52,306 bases of DNA from the NCBI GenBank assembly GCA_017396005.1, contig JAFQNG010000095.1, positions 1 through 52,306 of the forward strand, in the 5' to 3' direction. Both the position numbers and the translations under genes were made by a program. The first letter of the stretch is position 1. Every line of letters starts with the position of its first letter. Below, piece after piece: positions 33,243-45,900 of this stretch. The notes under the pieces are model-generated. The model saw only the letters and a program-made list of their open reading frames with translations. It was not told where the DNA came from and did no database searches. Source of the DNA: Desulfovibrio sp. (GTDB lineage Bacteria; Desulfobacterota; Desulfovibrionia; Desulfovibrionales; Desulfovibrionaceae).

Positions 33243-35300
33243 ATGAAGTTTCCCAACACCCCTGACAATGCGGCACAGATACCGTTCACACTGTGTACGG
33301 CATATGAGCCTACCGGTGATCAGCCCGAAGCCATTGCAACGCTTGCAGAAAATATCAGTGCAGGTGTGCCGGCACAGGTGCTGCTGGGAGTGACCGGCTC
33401 GGGCAAGACCTTCAGCATGGCCAATGTCATTGCCCGGTGCAATCGTCCGGCCCTGGTGCTGGCCCCCAATAAGACACTGGCAGCTCAACTCTATAATGAG
33501 TTCCGCGAGCTTTTTCCGCGCAATGCCGTAGAATATTTTGTCAGCTATTATGACTACTATCAGCCTGAAGCCTATGTACCTGCCTCAGATATCTATATTG
33601 AAAAAGATTCGTCTATCAACGACAATATCGACAAGCTGCGCCATGCCGCTACACATGCCCTGCTGACACGGCGCGATGTGCTCATAGTTGCCTCAGTCTC
33701 CTGTATCTATGGCCTGGGTTCACCCGAATACTATGCGAAAATGGTCATCCCGGTGGAGACAGGGCAGCGTTTTTCCATGGATGCACTCATCACACGGCTG
33801 GTGGAAGTCCATTATGAACGCAATGACTATGATTTTCATCGCGGCACCTTTCGCGTACGCGGTGATGCGCTGGAGATTATCCCGGCCTATCACCATGAGC
33901 GCGCGTTGCGCCTGGAGTTTTTCGACGACGAGATTGAGAGCATGCGCGAGATAGACCCTCTTACTGGCGAAAAACTGGCTGAGGTGCGCAAAACAGTGAT
34001 CTATCCGGCCAGCCACTTTGTTTCAGCGCAGGACAATCTCAGGCGGGCTGCCTCTGATATCAGGGATGAGCTGGCCGGGCGCCTGACCTGGTTCAGGGAA
34101 CACGGTAAACTAGTGGAGGCCCAGCGCCTGGAGCAACGCACACAGCTTGATCTTGAGATGATTGAAGAGCTGGGCTATTGCAACGGCATTGAAAACTATA
34201 CCCGCCATCTGGACGGCCGTAAGCCCGGTGAGCCGCCCTCCTGTCTGCTGAACTACTTTCCCAAGGATTTTTTGCTCTTCGTGGATGAGTCACATATCAC
34301 AGTGCCGCAGATAGGCGGTATGTACAAAGGTGACCGGTCCCGCAAGCAGACACTGGTGGACTACGGCTTTCGTCTGCCTTCGGCGCTGGATAACCGGCCT
34401 TTGCAGTTTGATGAATTCAGCCGCCTTCTGCATCAGGTGGTTTATGTGTCGGCCACACCGGGGAGATACGAGATGGATCAGGCCCAGGGTATAGTGGCTG
34501 AGCAGATTATCCGGCCTACCGGTCTGGTGGACCCGGAGGTGGAGGTGCGTCCGGTAAGGGGTCAGATGGAAGACCTGCTGGCAGAATGTCGCGCCAGGGT
34601 TACACGCGGTGAGCGTGTGCTGGTGACAACCCTGACCAAGCGCATGGCCGAAGATCTGACTGAATATTGCTGTAATATGGGGGTGCGGGCCCGTTATCTG
34701 CATTCTGATATTGAAACGCTGGAGCGTCTGCAGATCATCCGTGCTCTGCGCATGGGTGAATTTGATGTGCTGGTGGGCATCAATCTTCTGCGTGAAGGGC
34801 TGGACATCCCCGAAGTTTCCCTCGTCTGCATACTGGATGCCGACAAGGAGGGCTTTTTGCGCTCCACCGGCTCACTCATCCAGACCTTTGGCCGAGCCGC
34901 GCGCAATGTGAACGGCCATGTCATTCTGTACGCTGATACGGTTACGGCTTCCATGAAGGCGGCCATGGCAGAGACTGCCCGCCGCCGTACCCGGCAGACA
35001 GACTATAATCAAAAGCACGGCATCACCCCCCGCAGTACCACCAAGAGCCTTGAATCCCCGCTGGATACACTGTATGAGGATACTGGCGCAAGCAGGGGCC
35101 GTGGCCGCGCTCACAACAATAAAAGTGGCGAAAGGTCCCCTGACGCCATGCCCCTTACTGCCCAGGATACGGCTGCGCTGGTGGCAAAACTGGAAAAGGA
35201 AATGCGCCAGGCTGCCCGAGATCTGGAGTTTGAACAGGCGGCTGTTCTGCGCGACCGTATACGTGCCCTGCGTGATCGACTTATAGCTTTGCCGGAATAG
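33243..35300 (+). CDS. uvrB: Excinuclease ABC subunit B
   Basis: Damage-verifying helicase of nucleotide excision repair. The 685-residue protein has Walker A GVTGSGKT near residue 50, the beta-hairpin [12 protein letters not shown], Walker B DESH, the helicase motifs ending in [12 protein letters not shown], and a C-terminal UVR motif ([27 protein letters not shown]). GTG at 33237 is an alternative start two codons earlier; neither has a clear ribosome site. ligA begins 3 bp after the stop, joining two repair genes. Confidence 0.95.
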   Translation: MKFPNTPDNAAQIPFTLCTAYEPTGDQPEAIATLAENISAGVPAQVLLGVTGSGKTFSMANVIARCNRPALVLAPNKTLAAQLYNEFRELFPRNAVEYFVSYYDYYQPEAYVPASDIYIEKDSSINDNIDKLRHAATHALLTRRDVLIVASVSCIYGLGSPEYYAKMVIPVETGQRFSMDALITRLVEVHYERNDYDFHRGTFRVRGDALEIIPAYHHERALRLEFFDDEIESMREIDPLTGEKLAEVRKTVIYPASHFVSAQDNLRRAASDIRDELAGRLTWFREHGKLVEAQRLEQRTQLDLEMIEELGYCNGIENYTRHLDGRKPGEPPSCLLNYFPKDFLLFVDESHITVPQIGGMYKGDRSRKQTLVDYGFRLPSALDNRPLQFDEFSRLLHQVVYVSATPGRYEMDQAQGIVAEQIIRPTGLVDPEVEVRPVRGQMEDLLAECRARVTRGERVLVTTLTKRMAEDLTEYCCNMGVRARYLHSDIETLERLQIIRALRMGEFDVLVGINLLREGLDIPEVSLVCILDADKEGFLRSTGSLIQTFGRAARNVNGHVILYADTVTASMKAAMAETARRRTRQTDYNQKHGITPRSTTKSLESPLDTLYEDTGASRGRGRAHNNKSGERSPDAMPLTAQDTAALVAKLEKEMRQAARDLEFEQAAVLRDRIRALRDRLIALPE

Positions 35301-37403
<2,103 letters not shown>

Positions 37404-37436
37404 ACGACAAAGTAAAAAGAGAAAAGTGGGTAGAGT

Positions 37437-38216
37437 ATGAGTACAGCCATTGTCGTCATGGGCGCAAACGGGCGTATGGGCAGAACCATCAGCGATCTGA
37501 TCGCTGCTGACACAGCCTTCACTCTGGCCGGGCTGGTGGATCACAAGGACTGTCTGGCAGCACTTTCGTCCGCTGTCTGTCCTGTGGCTGACAGTCTGGC
37601 CTGTATTCTGCCACAGGCTCCAGGCGCTGTGGTCATAGATTTTACAGCTCCGGAGGTCAGCCTGGCCTCAGCCCGACTGGCAGCTGCGTGCGGCCAGGCT
37701 CTGGTCATCGGTACTACGGGCTTTACCGAAGACCAGAAGGACGAACTGCGTACGCTGGCCAGAAAGGCGCCCATATTCTGGTCTTCCAATATGAGCATCG
37801 GCGTCAATGTGCTGGTCAAGATATTGCCCCTGCTGACCAGGGCCCTTGGTGAGAGTTATGATATTGAAATGGTGGAGCTGCACCATAATCGCAAAAAGGA
37901 TTCTCCCAGTGGTACAGCCCTGACTCTTGGAGAATGCCTGGCCGAAGCCCGGGGCTGGCAGCTGCCTGATGTGCGATGTTCGGCCCGTGACGGTATCATT
38001 GGTGAGCGGCCCAAGGCCCAGATAGGTATACAGGCTGTTCGTGGTGGCGATGTGGTGGGCGTACATACCGTATATTTCATGGGGCCGGGCGAACGCATTG
38101 AGGTCAGCCATCAGGCCCACTCCCGTGAGACCTTTGCTCAGGGTGCACTGCGTGCCGCTGCCTGGCTGGCCGGACAGAAGCCGGGCAGGCTCTACGGTAT
38201 GCAGGATATGTTTTAA
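37437..38216 (+). CDS. dapB: 4-Hydroxy-tetrahydrodipicolinate reductase
   Basis: Reduces HTPA with NAD(P)H in the lysine/diaminopimelate pathway. The 259-residue protein has the dinucleotide motif MGANGRMGR, DFTAPEVSL, GTTGF, the catalytic HHNRKKDSPSGTA stretch, and GVHTVYFMGPGERIEVSHQAHSRETFAQGAL. It works downstream of lysC (18497) but is not linked to it. Confidence 0.96.
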   Translation: MSTAIVVMGANGRMGRTISDLIAADTAFTLAGLVDHKDCLAALSSAVCPVADSLACILPQAPGAVVIDFTAPEVSLASARLAAACGQALVIGTTGFTEDQKDELRTLARKAPIFWSSNMSIGVNVLVKILPLLTRALGESYDIEMVELHHNRKKDSPSGTALTLGECLAEARGWQLPDVRCSARDGIIGERPKAQIGIQAVRGGDVVGVHTVYFMGPGERIEVSHQAHSRETFAQGALRAAAWLAGQKPGRLYGMQDMF

Positions 38217-38231
38217 GCAGAGTCGCAGTTT

Positions 38232-39140
38232 TTACGGGTGCTGGTCTTTTGAAGCGCACTGCTGCAGAAGAATAGAGCGCTGTCTTGCAGCGGCGATACT
38301 TTGGAGCAGTACAGAGACGCAAATCAAGCCCAGTCCGATATAAAAGGATGTACTGACCTGGCTGCCCTCGTTGAAGAGGATCATGGCCAGAACAATGCTG
38401 TAGACAGGCTCCAGATTATAACTCAGGTTGACGGTAAAGGCAGAAATTTTTTTCAGTGCCTGGATCTGAAGATAAAACATGCCGATGGTGCATACGGACG
38501 AAAGCAGAAAAAGGTAGAGCCAGTCCAGAGAAGAAGGAATCAGCTTCGTACCGGGGAAGAGCAGCAGGTAGAAAGGAGCAGCTATGCTCAGGAAGAACCA
38601 GCCCCCCAGGAGCTGAAAGAGCATCATGGTAGAGGGCTCGTGATTGCGCCCGATGCGTTTCATGGCAATGGTGAACAGCGCTGCGAACACGGCACAGACT
38701 ACGCCAAGGATGATACCTGTCCGGTAACGGACATCAAAATGAAAGATAAGGGTAATACCCAGCACTGTAAGCAGGCTGTACGCCAGTTCCCGTACAGATA
38801 CGGCCTGTTTACTGCACAGAGGCTCGAAAATGGCGGTGAAAAAACCTGTCAGGGCAAAACAGACTACGGCTATGGAAACATTGGCGTATTTGACGGCGCC
38901 ATAAAAAAAGAGCCAGTGCATGGCTATAAGTGCGCCTACACCACAAATTTTGCCTGCTTCCAGAGGCGGGATGCGCGGCAGTCTGCCTGCAGCTGCCAGG
39001 CAGCCGAAGAGCAGCAGAAAAGCCATGAGCATCCTGTACCAGACCAGCGGCCCTTCTGGCAGTGTGATGAGTTTTCCGAAAATGCCGGTAAAGCCGGCCA
39101 GCACAATGGAAAGATGGAGCTGCAGAAAGGCATTTCGCAT
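38232..39140 (-). CDS. EamA-family (DMT superfamily) membrane transporter, second copy
   Basis: The 302-residue protein starts MRNAFLQLHLSIVLAGFTGIFGK and has ten helices in two EamA repeats. It is convergent with dapB, with 15 bp between their stops. The longer frame to 39419 is rejected because its first 93 residues lack membrane character. The substrate is unknown, and it is not closely similar to the EamA gene at 15772. Confidence 0.88.
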   Translation of the reverse strand: MRNAFLQLHLSIVLAGFTGIFGKLITLPEGPLVWYRMLMAFLLLFGCLAAAGRLPRIPPLEAGKICGVGALIAMHWLFFYGAVKYANVSIAVVCFALTGFFTAIFEPLCSKQAVSVRELAYSLLTVLGITLIFHFDVRYRTGIILGVVCAVFAALFTIAMKRIGRNHEPSTMMLFQLLGGWFFLSIAAPFYLLLFPGTKLIPSSLDWLYLFLLSSVCTIGMFYLQIQALKKISAFTVNLSYNLEPVYSIVLAMILFNEGSQVSTSFYIGLGLICVSVLLQSIAAARQRSILLQQCASKDQHP

Positions 39141-39258
39141 GGTTGATCCAGTGAAAGTATTGTCGGAGGATAAGCCCTGCCTGCTATACACCAGAGAGAA
39201 CATGAACCACAAGGCACTATCTGCCATGGGTAAGGCATAGCGAAGAGAGGAGGATATC

Positions 39259-39918
39259 ATGAGACTGCTGGCCATTAATGGAAGCCCGCGAAAGAACTGG
39301 AATACGGCGCAGTTGCTGGAGCAGGTTGTCGCTGGTGCCAAGACTGCCGGTGCGGATGCCGAGCTCGTCCATCTGCGCGATTTGAAGTATACCGGCTGTG
39401 TGAGCTGCTTTTCCTGCAAGAAGATAGGGGGGCCATCCTATGGGCGATGTGTTCTCCAGGATGAACTGCGTCCTGTACTGGACAAGGCCCATGAAGCAGA
39501 TGTGCTGGTACTGGGCTCTCCCTTTTATTTCAGCACGGAATCCGCATTCATGCGAGCTTTTGAAGAGCGTCTCTGGTTTCAGTATCATCTGTATTCCAAC
39601 ATAAAACCGTCCATGTCGCCGCGGAAGAAGGCCACAGCTCTCATCTATACCATGAATGTCAGACAGGAAGAAATGCCTGCCTATGGTAAAGACCGTATTG
39701 TGGCTACGGCAAAACGTCTGATGGAGCATATGTTTGCACCCTGTGAGGTGCTGCTCAGCTGCGATACCCTGCAGTTCGACGACTACTCCAGATATGATAC
39801 AGACAGGTGGGATGCAAAGGCCAAGCAGGAGCGGCATAATACTGTTTTTCAGCAGGAGCTGAAGGATGCCCATGCTCTTGGGCAACGGCTTGTGTCGCAG
39901 GAAAACCATATTTTTTGA
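39259..39918 (+). CDS. Flavodoxin-like iron-sulfur flavoprotein / NAD(P)H oxidoreductase
   Basis: The 219-residue protein has the FMN-binding start LLAINGSPRKNWNTAQLLEQV and SPFYFSTESAFMRAF. The cysteines in CVSCFSCKKIGGPSYGRC resemble the compact Cys motif of iron-sulfur flavoproteins of anaerobes, though whether a cluster is bound is not certain. A strong GAGAGGAGG ribosome site precedes the ATG. It likely handles reduction of quinones, oxygen or other small acceptors. Confidence 0.8.
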   Translation: MRLLAINGSPRKNWNTAQLLEQVVAGAKTAGADAELVHLRDLKYTGCVSCFSCKKIGGPSYGRCVLQDELRPVLDKAHEADVLVLGSPFYFSTESAFMRAFEERLWFQYHLYSNIKPSMSPRKKATALIYTMNVRQEEMPAYGKDRIVATAKRLMEHMFAPCEVLLSCDTLQFDDYSRYDTDRWDAKAKQERHNTVFQQELKDAHALGQRLVSQENHIF

Positions 39919-39955
39919 TTCTCAGATCAGGTCTTTTTAAAAGCGAAGCAGAACT

Positions 39956-41398
39956 ATGGATTTTTCAGGAGTAAGAGTACTGGTGCTTGGTGATGTCATG
40001 CTCGACCATTACATCACAGGCGGAGTGCAGCGAATCTCACCTGAAGCCCCTGTGCCGGTAGTCCATGTGGGGCGCTGCTGGTCAGTGCCTGGCGGGGCAG
40101 CCAATGTGGCCCGTAATCTGTCTCGTCTGGGTGTAGAAGTACGGCTTTTGGGCCTGGCCGGTACGGATGCTTCGGGTGACGAGCTCTGTCAGGCCCTTGC
40201 AGCTGAGGGCATTGGCAACGCCATCATACGTACGGTCGGGCGGCGCACAACGCGCAAGACCAGGATCCTGGCCCAGGGGCAGCAGTTGCTGCGCCTGGAT
40301 GAGGAGGATTTTTCCCCACCATCGCCTGAGGAGAGCAGGGCGCTTCTTGAGCAGGCACGGGTATGCCTGGAGGGCTGTGGCGCTCTGGTACTTTCAGATT
40401 ATGCCAAGGGCGTTCTGTCTTCTCCTCCGCAAGGGGAAAGCCTGTGCGTTCCCGTCATCCATGAGGCACGCAGGCTGGGGATTCCCGTGCTGGTTGATCC
40501 CAAGGGGAGTCAGTGGGGCCGATATGCCAAGGCCCAGTGCATTACCCCCAATCAGGCAGAATTTCTGGCAGAATTTCCGCAGGAAGATATGCCGCATACG
40601 CGACAGGACTATGCGGAGCTGGCCGGGCGCGTATGCTCACAGCATGGTTTTGATCACCTCCTGCTGACCCGTGGTGCCAGGGGGATGGCGCTTTTTCCGC
40701 AGGGGGGCGAGCCCTGCTATCTGCGTGCTGTGGCGCGTGAGGTGGCTGATGTTTCCGGCGCAGGGGATACGGTCATTGCTGTCTTGGCGGCCTGCATCGC
40801 CAGGGGGCTTGCCTGGGCAGAGAGTGCCCGTATTGCCAATATAGCGGCTGGTCTGGCTGTAGCCAAGGTTGGTACGGCCCCTGTTTCCCTGCATGAGCTT
40901 GCTGCAGCCCTGCATGAGCAGGCTGAAAATCCCAAGTTGTTTTCCCGGAAAGGCCTGTGCGAAAAACTGGAAGAGTGGCGGCGTAAAAACGAGACCATTG
41001 TTTTCACCAATGGCTGTTTTGACCTGCTGCATCCGGGGCATATCTCACTCATCCGACAGTGCGCCAGCCTGGGGGACCGCCTTGTGGTGGGCCTGAACAA
41101 CGATGCCTCGGTGCGACGCCTGAAAGGTCCCACCCGTCCCATACAGAACGAGCAGAGCAGAGCTCTTCTTCTGGCAGCCCTGCAGGGGGTGGATGCTGTA
41201 GTCCTTTTCAGTGAAGACACGCCCCTGCATCTGATACAGCAGGTACGTCCTGATGTTCTGGTCAAGGGCAGCGATTACAGTGAAGACGAGGTTGTAGGCG
41301 CGGACTTCGTCAAAAGCTACGGGGGCAGCGTTCGTCTGGCGGCACTGGTGGACGGCTGCAGCACTACCGGCCTTGCCCGGCGTATCGCCGGGGAGTAG
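39956..41398 (+). CDS. hldE: Bifunctional heptose kinase/adenylyltransferase HldE
   Basis: Makes ADP-heptose for lipopolysaccharide inner core. The 480-residue protein has an N-terminal ribokinase-type domain with the catalytic GAGDT near residues 266-270, and a C-terminal nucleotidyltransferase domain with HPGH near 359-362 and the VKGSDYSEDEVVGA stretch. Both halves are complete. glk follows 2 bp later. Confidence 0.95.
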   Translation: MDFSGVRVLVLGDVMLDHYITGGVQRISPEAPVPVVHVGRCWSVPGGAANVARNLSRLGVEVRLLGLAGTDASGDELCQALAAEGIGNAIIRTVGRRTTRKTRILAQGQQLLRLDEEDFSPPSPEESRALLEQARVCLEGCGALVLSDYAKGVLSSPPQGESLCVPVIHEARRLGIPVLVDPKGSQWGRYAKAQCITPNQAEFLAEFPQEDMPHTRQDYAELAGRVCSQHGFDHLLLTRGARGMALFPQGGEPCYLRAVAREVADVSGAGDTVIAVLAACIARGLAWAESARIANIAAGLAVAKVGTAPVSLHELAAALHEQAENPKLFSRKGLCEKLEEWRRKNETIVFTNGCFDLLHPGHISLIRQCASLGDRLVVGLNNDASVRRLKGPTRPIQNEQSRALLLAALQGVDAVVLFSEDTPLHLIQQVRPDVLVKGSDYSEDEVVGADFVKSYGGSVRLAALVDGCSTTGLARRIAGE

Positions 41399-41400
41399 AC

Positions 41401-42387
41401 ATGGCAGGTCTGCCTGTTCGCATTCTGGTTGCAGATATCGGGGGCACTAACTGTCGTTTTGGTCTCTTCGTCCATGAGCGACAGGCCTGGACGCTGGCAA
41501 AGGTCAGTATCTGCCCCAGCTCCGGCCTGAGCTGCAGTGATGACTTTCTGGATGCCATGCAGGCCCGCATGGATATCAGACCGCAGTCTGGCGATGCGCT
41601 GGCGCTGGCCATAGCCGGGCCAGTGCAGGGAGACGCTGTGCTGTTCGGGCGCAGTGCCAGCCTGACCAATGGAAGCCTTGTGCTTGACGCTGATCGTATC
41701 AGGCAGCGTTGGAGTACGAATCGTTGTCTCCTTTTCAATGACTTTGTGGCCCAGGCTCATGCCTGCCTTTCACCGGCAGGGCAGGGCGCACGGCAGGTGG
41801 CAGGCCCGGTAGTCTGCGCCAAGGGCGGGAATGCCTGCAGGGCTGTGCTGGGGGCCGGTACGGGCTTGGGGGCAGCAACGCTCCAGCAGTTTGCCGGGCA
41901 ATGGCACGCCCTGCCTTCTGAGTTCGGGCACACGGCCTTTGCCTTTCACGGCACAGAAGAAGTGGCTTTTCAGACGTATCTCTGTCATCGTTGCCATATT
42001 CCCTGTGCAACATGCGAAGATGTTCTGAGCGGCAGGGGGCTCGCATGGCTGCACGCCTTTCTTACTGGTCAGGAGATGTCTCCGGCGGAGGTCGGGCGTA
42101 CGGCCCTTGACCGTGACAGTGCCACCCTGCGACTGTTTGCCCGCTTTTATGCCCGCGCCTGCCGTCACTGGATATTGTCTTCCTTATGCCTGGGGGGCCT
42201 CTGGATCAGCGGGGGTATTGCCCAGGCCAATCCTCTTTGTATTGATTCCCCCTGTTTTCTTCAGGAGCTTTATGGCTGCTCGCAGATGGCAGCCCTGCTG
42301 CGCTCTGTCCCCATCTGTCTGCTCACGGATGCCTTGAGCGGCCTTTGGGGCGCTGCCTGGGCACTGCTTTCAGTTGCGGAGGGATAG
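41401..42387 (+). CDS. glk: Glucokinase (ROK-independent Glk type)
   Basis: Phosphorylates glucose with ATP. The 328-residue protein starts ILVADIGGTNCRFGLF (phosphate-1 motif), then LALAIAGPV, FNDFVAQAHA, AVLGAGTGLGAA, SEFGHTAFA with the catalytic Glu and His region, and WISGGIAQANP. It is the last gene before the RTX locus. Its final 56 bp recur in degraded form at 49641-49695. Confidence 0.92.
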   Translation: MAGLPVRILVADIGGTNCRFGLFVHERQAWTLAKVSICPSSGLSCSDDFLDAMQARMDIRPQSGDALALAIAGPVQGDAVLFGRSASLTNGSLVLDADRIRQRWSTNRCLLFNDFVAQAHACLSPAGQGARQVAGPVVCAKGGNACRAVLGAGTGLGAATLQQFAGQWHALPSEFGHTAFAFHGTEEVAFQTYLCHRCHIPCATCEDVLSGRGLAWLHAFLTGQEMSPAEVGRTALDRDSATLRLFARFYARACRHWILSSLCLGGLWISGGIAQANPLCIDSPCFLQELYGCSQMAALLRSVPICLLTDALSGLWGAAWALLSVAEG

Positions 42388-42518
42388 CTGTTTCGGTAAT
42401 ACGCTGCTGGGAATGCAGCACCGTCGTACAGTTTCAGGCTGACCTCAGCTTGCCACAGACAATTTTCACACGGGTAAAGTCATCTTTCCGGTTTTCGACT
42501 TTGCCTCCCGCCCTTCCT

Positions 42519-42541
42519 CCCTGCCACTGATGCAGGGTTTT
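42519..42541 (+). terminator. Probable terminator of hldE-glk
   Basis: CCCTGC (42519-42524) pairs with GCAGGG (42532-42537) over a 7-base loop, followed by TTTT. Confidence 0.6.
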
Positions 42542-42599
42542 CTGTTTTCTGGGATGGCATTTGTGCCCTGAGCGTATCTGTGAGTATGGCTCAAAAGTT

Positions 42600-42645
42600 T
42601 CGAAAAAAGAGATTATATAACTATTTGAAATAATTGAAATTCACT
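42600..42645 (+). repeat. Conserved outer flank of copy 2
   Basis: Carries GAAAAAAGAGA and then TTGAAATAATTGAAATTCA up to the repeat, matching the outer flank of the first cassette (796-845) read on the other strand. As there, it lies on the side away from the putative target gene. The 130 bp between the glk terminator and this block hold nothing else recognisable. Confidence 0.6.
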
Positions 42646-42668
42646 GACAGACAAAGTGTCGATGAATC
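42646..42668 (+). repeat. Left inverted repeat of copy 2
   Basis: Begins GACAGACAAAGTGTCGATGA and continues ATC. It is the exact reverse complement of 42800-42822. Compared with copy 1 it differs at four of 20 positions, and the partner repeat carries the same four changes. Confidence 0.87.
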
Positions 42669-42799
42669 TTTGTTTTTCAATAGCTGAGAGGCCGATTTTT
42701 GGCAATACTTCCTTACAACCATGTGAATTTTACAAAACGACTAGAAAAAAAGATTTTTTATTCCAAGTAGTTCCATCTCAAAAATCCTAAAATCACGCT

Positions 42800-42822
42800 G
42801 ATTCATCGACACTTTGTCTGTC
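42800..42822 (-). repeat. Right inverted repeat of copy 2
   Basis: Reads GAT followed by TCATCGACACTTTGTCTGTC. The centre CTTTG replaces GTCGG of copy 1, while the arms ACA and TCTGTC are kept. Confidence 0.87.
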
Positions 42823-42911
42823 GGTGCAGTGGATGTGTCACCAGAATGTAAGGATCTGTGACCAGCCTACAAGAACAGTCCGTAATATAACCCTTGCTTG
42901 AAGGAGTGCGT

Positions 42912-45900
42912 ATGTCTGAAACGTACCTGAGCAGCGTGGACCAGTCTGAAGTTCTTGTCGCAACGCGACAGGAATTTGAGGCTGGTCGCCTCAACGTTTA
43001 TTTTGTGGATTCCTCTGTGGCGGGTGCCGAAGCCCTGGCCCTGGGGCTGGGCGAAGGCTCCAAAGTCTATATGCTGGACACCTCCGGCGATGGGTTGGGG
43101 CAGATGGCTGCTGTGCTGGAAGGTCTGGGCCAGCCGGTAGATGCGGTACACGTCTATTCGCACGGGCGTGAAGGGGCTGTGCAGCTGGGCGGGCAGTGGT
43201 ACGATGCTACCGCGCTGGACGCCGCTGCTGCCACCCTGGCCCGTATTGGGGCAAGCCTCAACAGTGGCGGGGATATTCTGCTCTACGGCTGCAATACCGC
43301 TGCGGGTTCACTGGGCGAAAGCTTTGTAGAACGCATGGCCCGTCTGGCCAATGCCAATGTGGCGGCCTCTACCGATATCACGGGCACAGGTGGGGACTGG
43401 ACGCTGGAATCCAGCTCCGGCGTTGTGGACAGCGCCGCCCAGCAACCCAAGGACTGGCAGGGCAGTCTGGCCGATGTCTCCGGCTGGGGTGTTCTGGAAG
43501 GTACAAAAGATGGTGAGAGCATCACCGGCTTTGCCTCCAATGACCTCATTCAGGGCATGGGCGGGCAGGATACGCTGATCGGTGGCAAAGGCAATGACGT
43601 CTATTACATCACCGGTGACAGCATTGCCGGCACCCTGATTGCAGAAGAGGCCCATGAGGGTGTGGACAGTGTGATTTCTCAGGTCACGTCCTTTGATTTG
43701 AGCAAGGGGATAGGCAATTTTGGAGATTCCGGCTCGCTTACTGCTGCCAACGCCTCTGTGGAATACATCTATCTGCAGGCGCAGCAAGGCTTTGTGGGCC
43801 AGAGTGCCACAGGCAACAGCCAGTCCCAGACCCTGGTGGGCAATGCCCTTGCCAACAATCTTTCGGGCGGCGGTGGCAATGACGTACTCTACGGCGAAGA
43901 TGGCAACGACTATCTGGACGGCGGTAACGGCAAACCAGAAGATGACACCTACGAAGGCGAAGGCAGTGCCACCATGTACGGCGGCAAGGGCGATGACAGC
44001 TACATCGTTCGCAGTGCCGAGGACAAAGTGATTGAAAATGCCAAGGAGGGCACGGATCACGTCTTCTCCTTTGTTGACTACACCCTTGGTGCCAATGTGG
44101 AAAACCTCACCCTTGTGGGCGAGGCGGATTCGGCCACAGGCAATGCCCTGAATAACGAACTCTACGCCAACGAAAGTAAAGGCAGTCATCTGGACGGCGG
44201 CAAGGGCGGCGACCTGATGGTGGGCGGCGATCATGACGATGTCTTTTATGTGGACAGCGTCGGCCCCAACGGGGATACCGTACGCGGCGGGAGTGGTTTG
44301 AACACTCTTCGCTCTACGGTCAGCATTGATATTGAAGCTCTGGACAAGAATGGCGAACGGCAGTTCAGCGGCGTCGACGCCGTGGAACTGCTGGGCACGG
44401 CTGCCCTTACCCTCAGAGGCGATGTTGATTCCAGCGGTATGACTCTTACAGGCAACAGCGGGAACAATCAGATTTGGGGCGGTACAGGCAAGGACAGCAT
44501 TGACGGCGGCAAGGGCGCGGACGTCATGACCGGCGGCGCAGGCGATGACGTCTATGTTGTAGACGTTGCCGGCGATAAGGTGGTGGAAAACGCTACGGAC
44601 AGCGAAAACCCAGATGCAGACACTGACATCATCTATACCAAGGGCGTCAACATCAATCTGGGCGCGGCCAACTATAAGAATGTGGAAGTTGTGCAGAATG
44701 TTGACGACGTAAAATTTACGCCTGGCGGCGATGACGGCAGCATTGAAAACCCCACAGCTGGCACCAAATCCATCAGCATCACAGGCACGGCCAATAACGA
44801 AACGCTGACTGCCGGCAATGCCGGGGATACCCTTGACGGCCGCGGTGGGGAAGATGAGCTTACAGGCGGCACAGGCGCTGACAAGCTCTACTACTATGGT
44901 CGGGAAGCATCCATCGCTGGTGGCAATGGAGAGGATGCTGACGGCAAAACGAATCGTGACACCCTGATCGTGCACAACTCTGTTACAGATGCCGAGATTA
45001 TACTGGATGATTCCAGCAGCATAAGCGGCATTGAAGATGTGGTGCTGGAAGCCGGCGCGAAGGTGACAGCCCTGGATGCCAGTGCTGATACTTCCGGTGT
45101 GGCTGTTACGGTGCTGGGCAATAACGGCAGCGGTATTTTCACAGGCGGCTCTGGGACTGACACCCTTTCTTTTGGTACCACTGCCGACAGTATTAGCTTC
45201 ACCAAGGGCGATAGTGACGAGCATTCTATCATCGGTGACAATGTCACCATTACTGCCACAAACTTTGACGTTTTCTCTGGCGGTGCGGGCAATGATACCT
45301 TAACCCTGAATGTGGAAGGTGCAGCAACAGCACTGACATTTAGCGAGAGCGGTGATGCCACCGTGAACATCGGCGGCGAGGATGTTACTGGTACAACCTT
45401 CACCAGCTTTGAGCACTATGTGGGCGGCGATAACGGCGCTACATTCCATCTCGAAGACTACAAGGTAAGCGGCAATCTGACCCTGACCGGCGGGGCAGGG
45501 GAAGACAGGTTCTACCTTGGTGAAGTGGACAAATCTGCCAAACTCACCATCAATGCTGATGCGACAGACGCGTCGAAGGACAAGCTGGCCTTTACCGGCG
45601 ATGGGGATGTCAAACTTACACTCAACGCCAAGGGCGACATCAGTGCCGTGACCATGGCCGGGCAAAAGGTCACTATCACAAGTACCGGCCTCAATGCCTA
45701 TGAAGGCGGTACCGGCAATGACAGTATTGATGCCAGCAAAGTCGCCTCGGTAGTCGGTAATTATATGACCCTTGAGGGCGGTGCGGGCAACGACACCATC
45801 AGAACAGGCAATATCAAGAATGGTGTCTTTTTCGTTGAAGCTGATGCAGGTAGTGACAGCATCATTGGCGGGGCTGGCGATGACTGGATCTCCCTTGGGG

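Larger units (their letters stand above)
42646..42822. other. Putative invertible DNA segment, copy 2
   Basis: A perfect 23-bp inverted repeat (42646-42668 and 42800-42822) encloses 131 bp. About 45 bp next to the left repeat, including GCTGAGAGGCC and TTTTTGGCAATAC, match copy 1 on the opposite strand; the rest of the interior has diverged. The segment ends 90 bp before the start of the RTX gene. The promoter-like pair TTGCCA / TATTGA with 17-bp spacing is on the minus strand (42705 to 42677) and points away from the RTX gene in this orientation. After inversion its -10 would be at about 42786-42791, pointing to the RTX gene. So the isolate may be in an OFF state here, if that promoter reading is right. 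Confidence 0.62.

Noticed and set aside
42894..42911. TTG start for the RTX protein
   Set aside because: The ATG at 42912 is 5 bp after AAGGAG, and the TTG lies upstream of that ribosome site.
42830..42911. Fixed promoter (TGACCA, TAATAT) between the right repeat and the RTX gene
   Set aside because: Hexamers are weak and the spacing of 18 is not decisive. Not listed, but it would be an alternative to a switch-borne promoter.
43308..45224. 638-residue open frame on the minus strand inside the RTX gene
   Set aside because: It lies opposite repetitive Gly/Asp coding DNA whose codons leave the reverse frame open. No ribosome site or family features. The same holds for the minus frame at 46371-47336.
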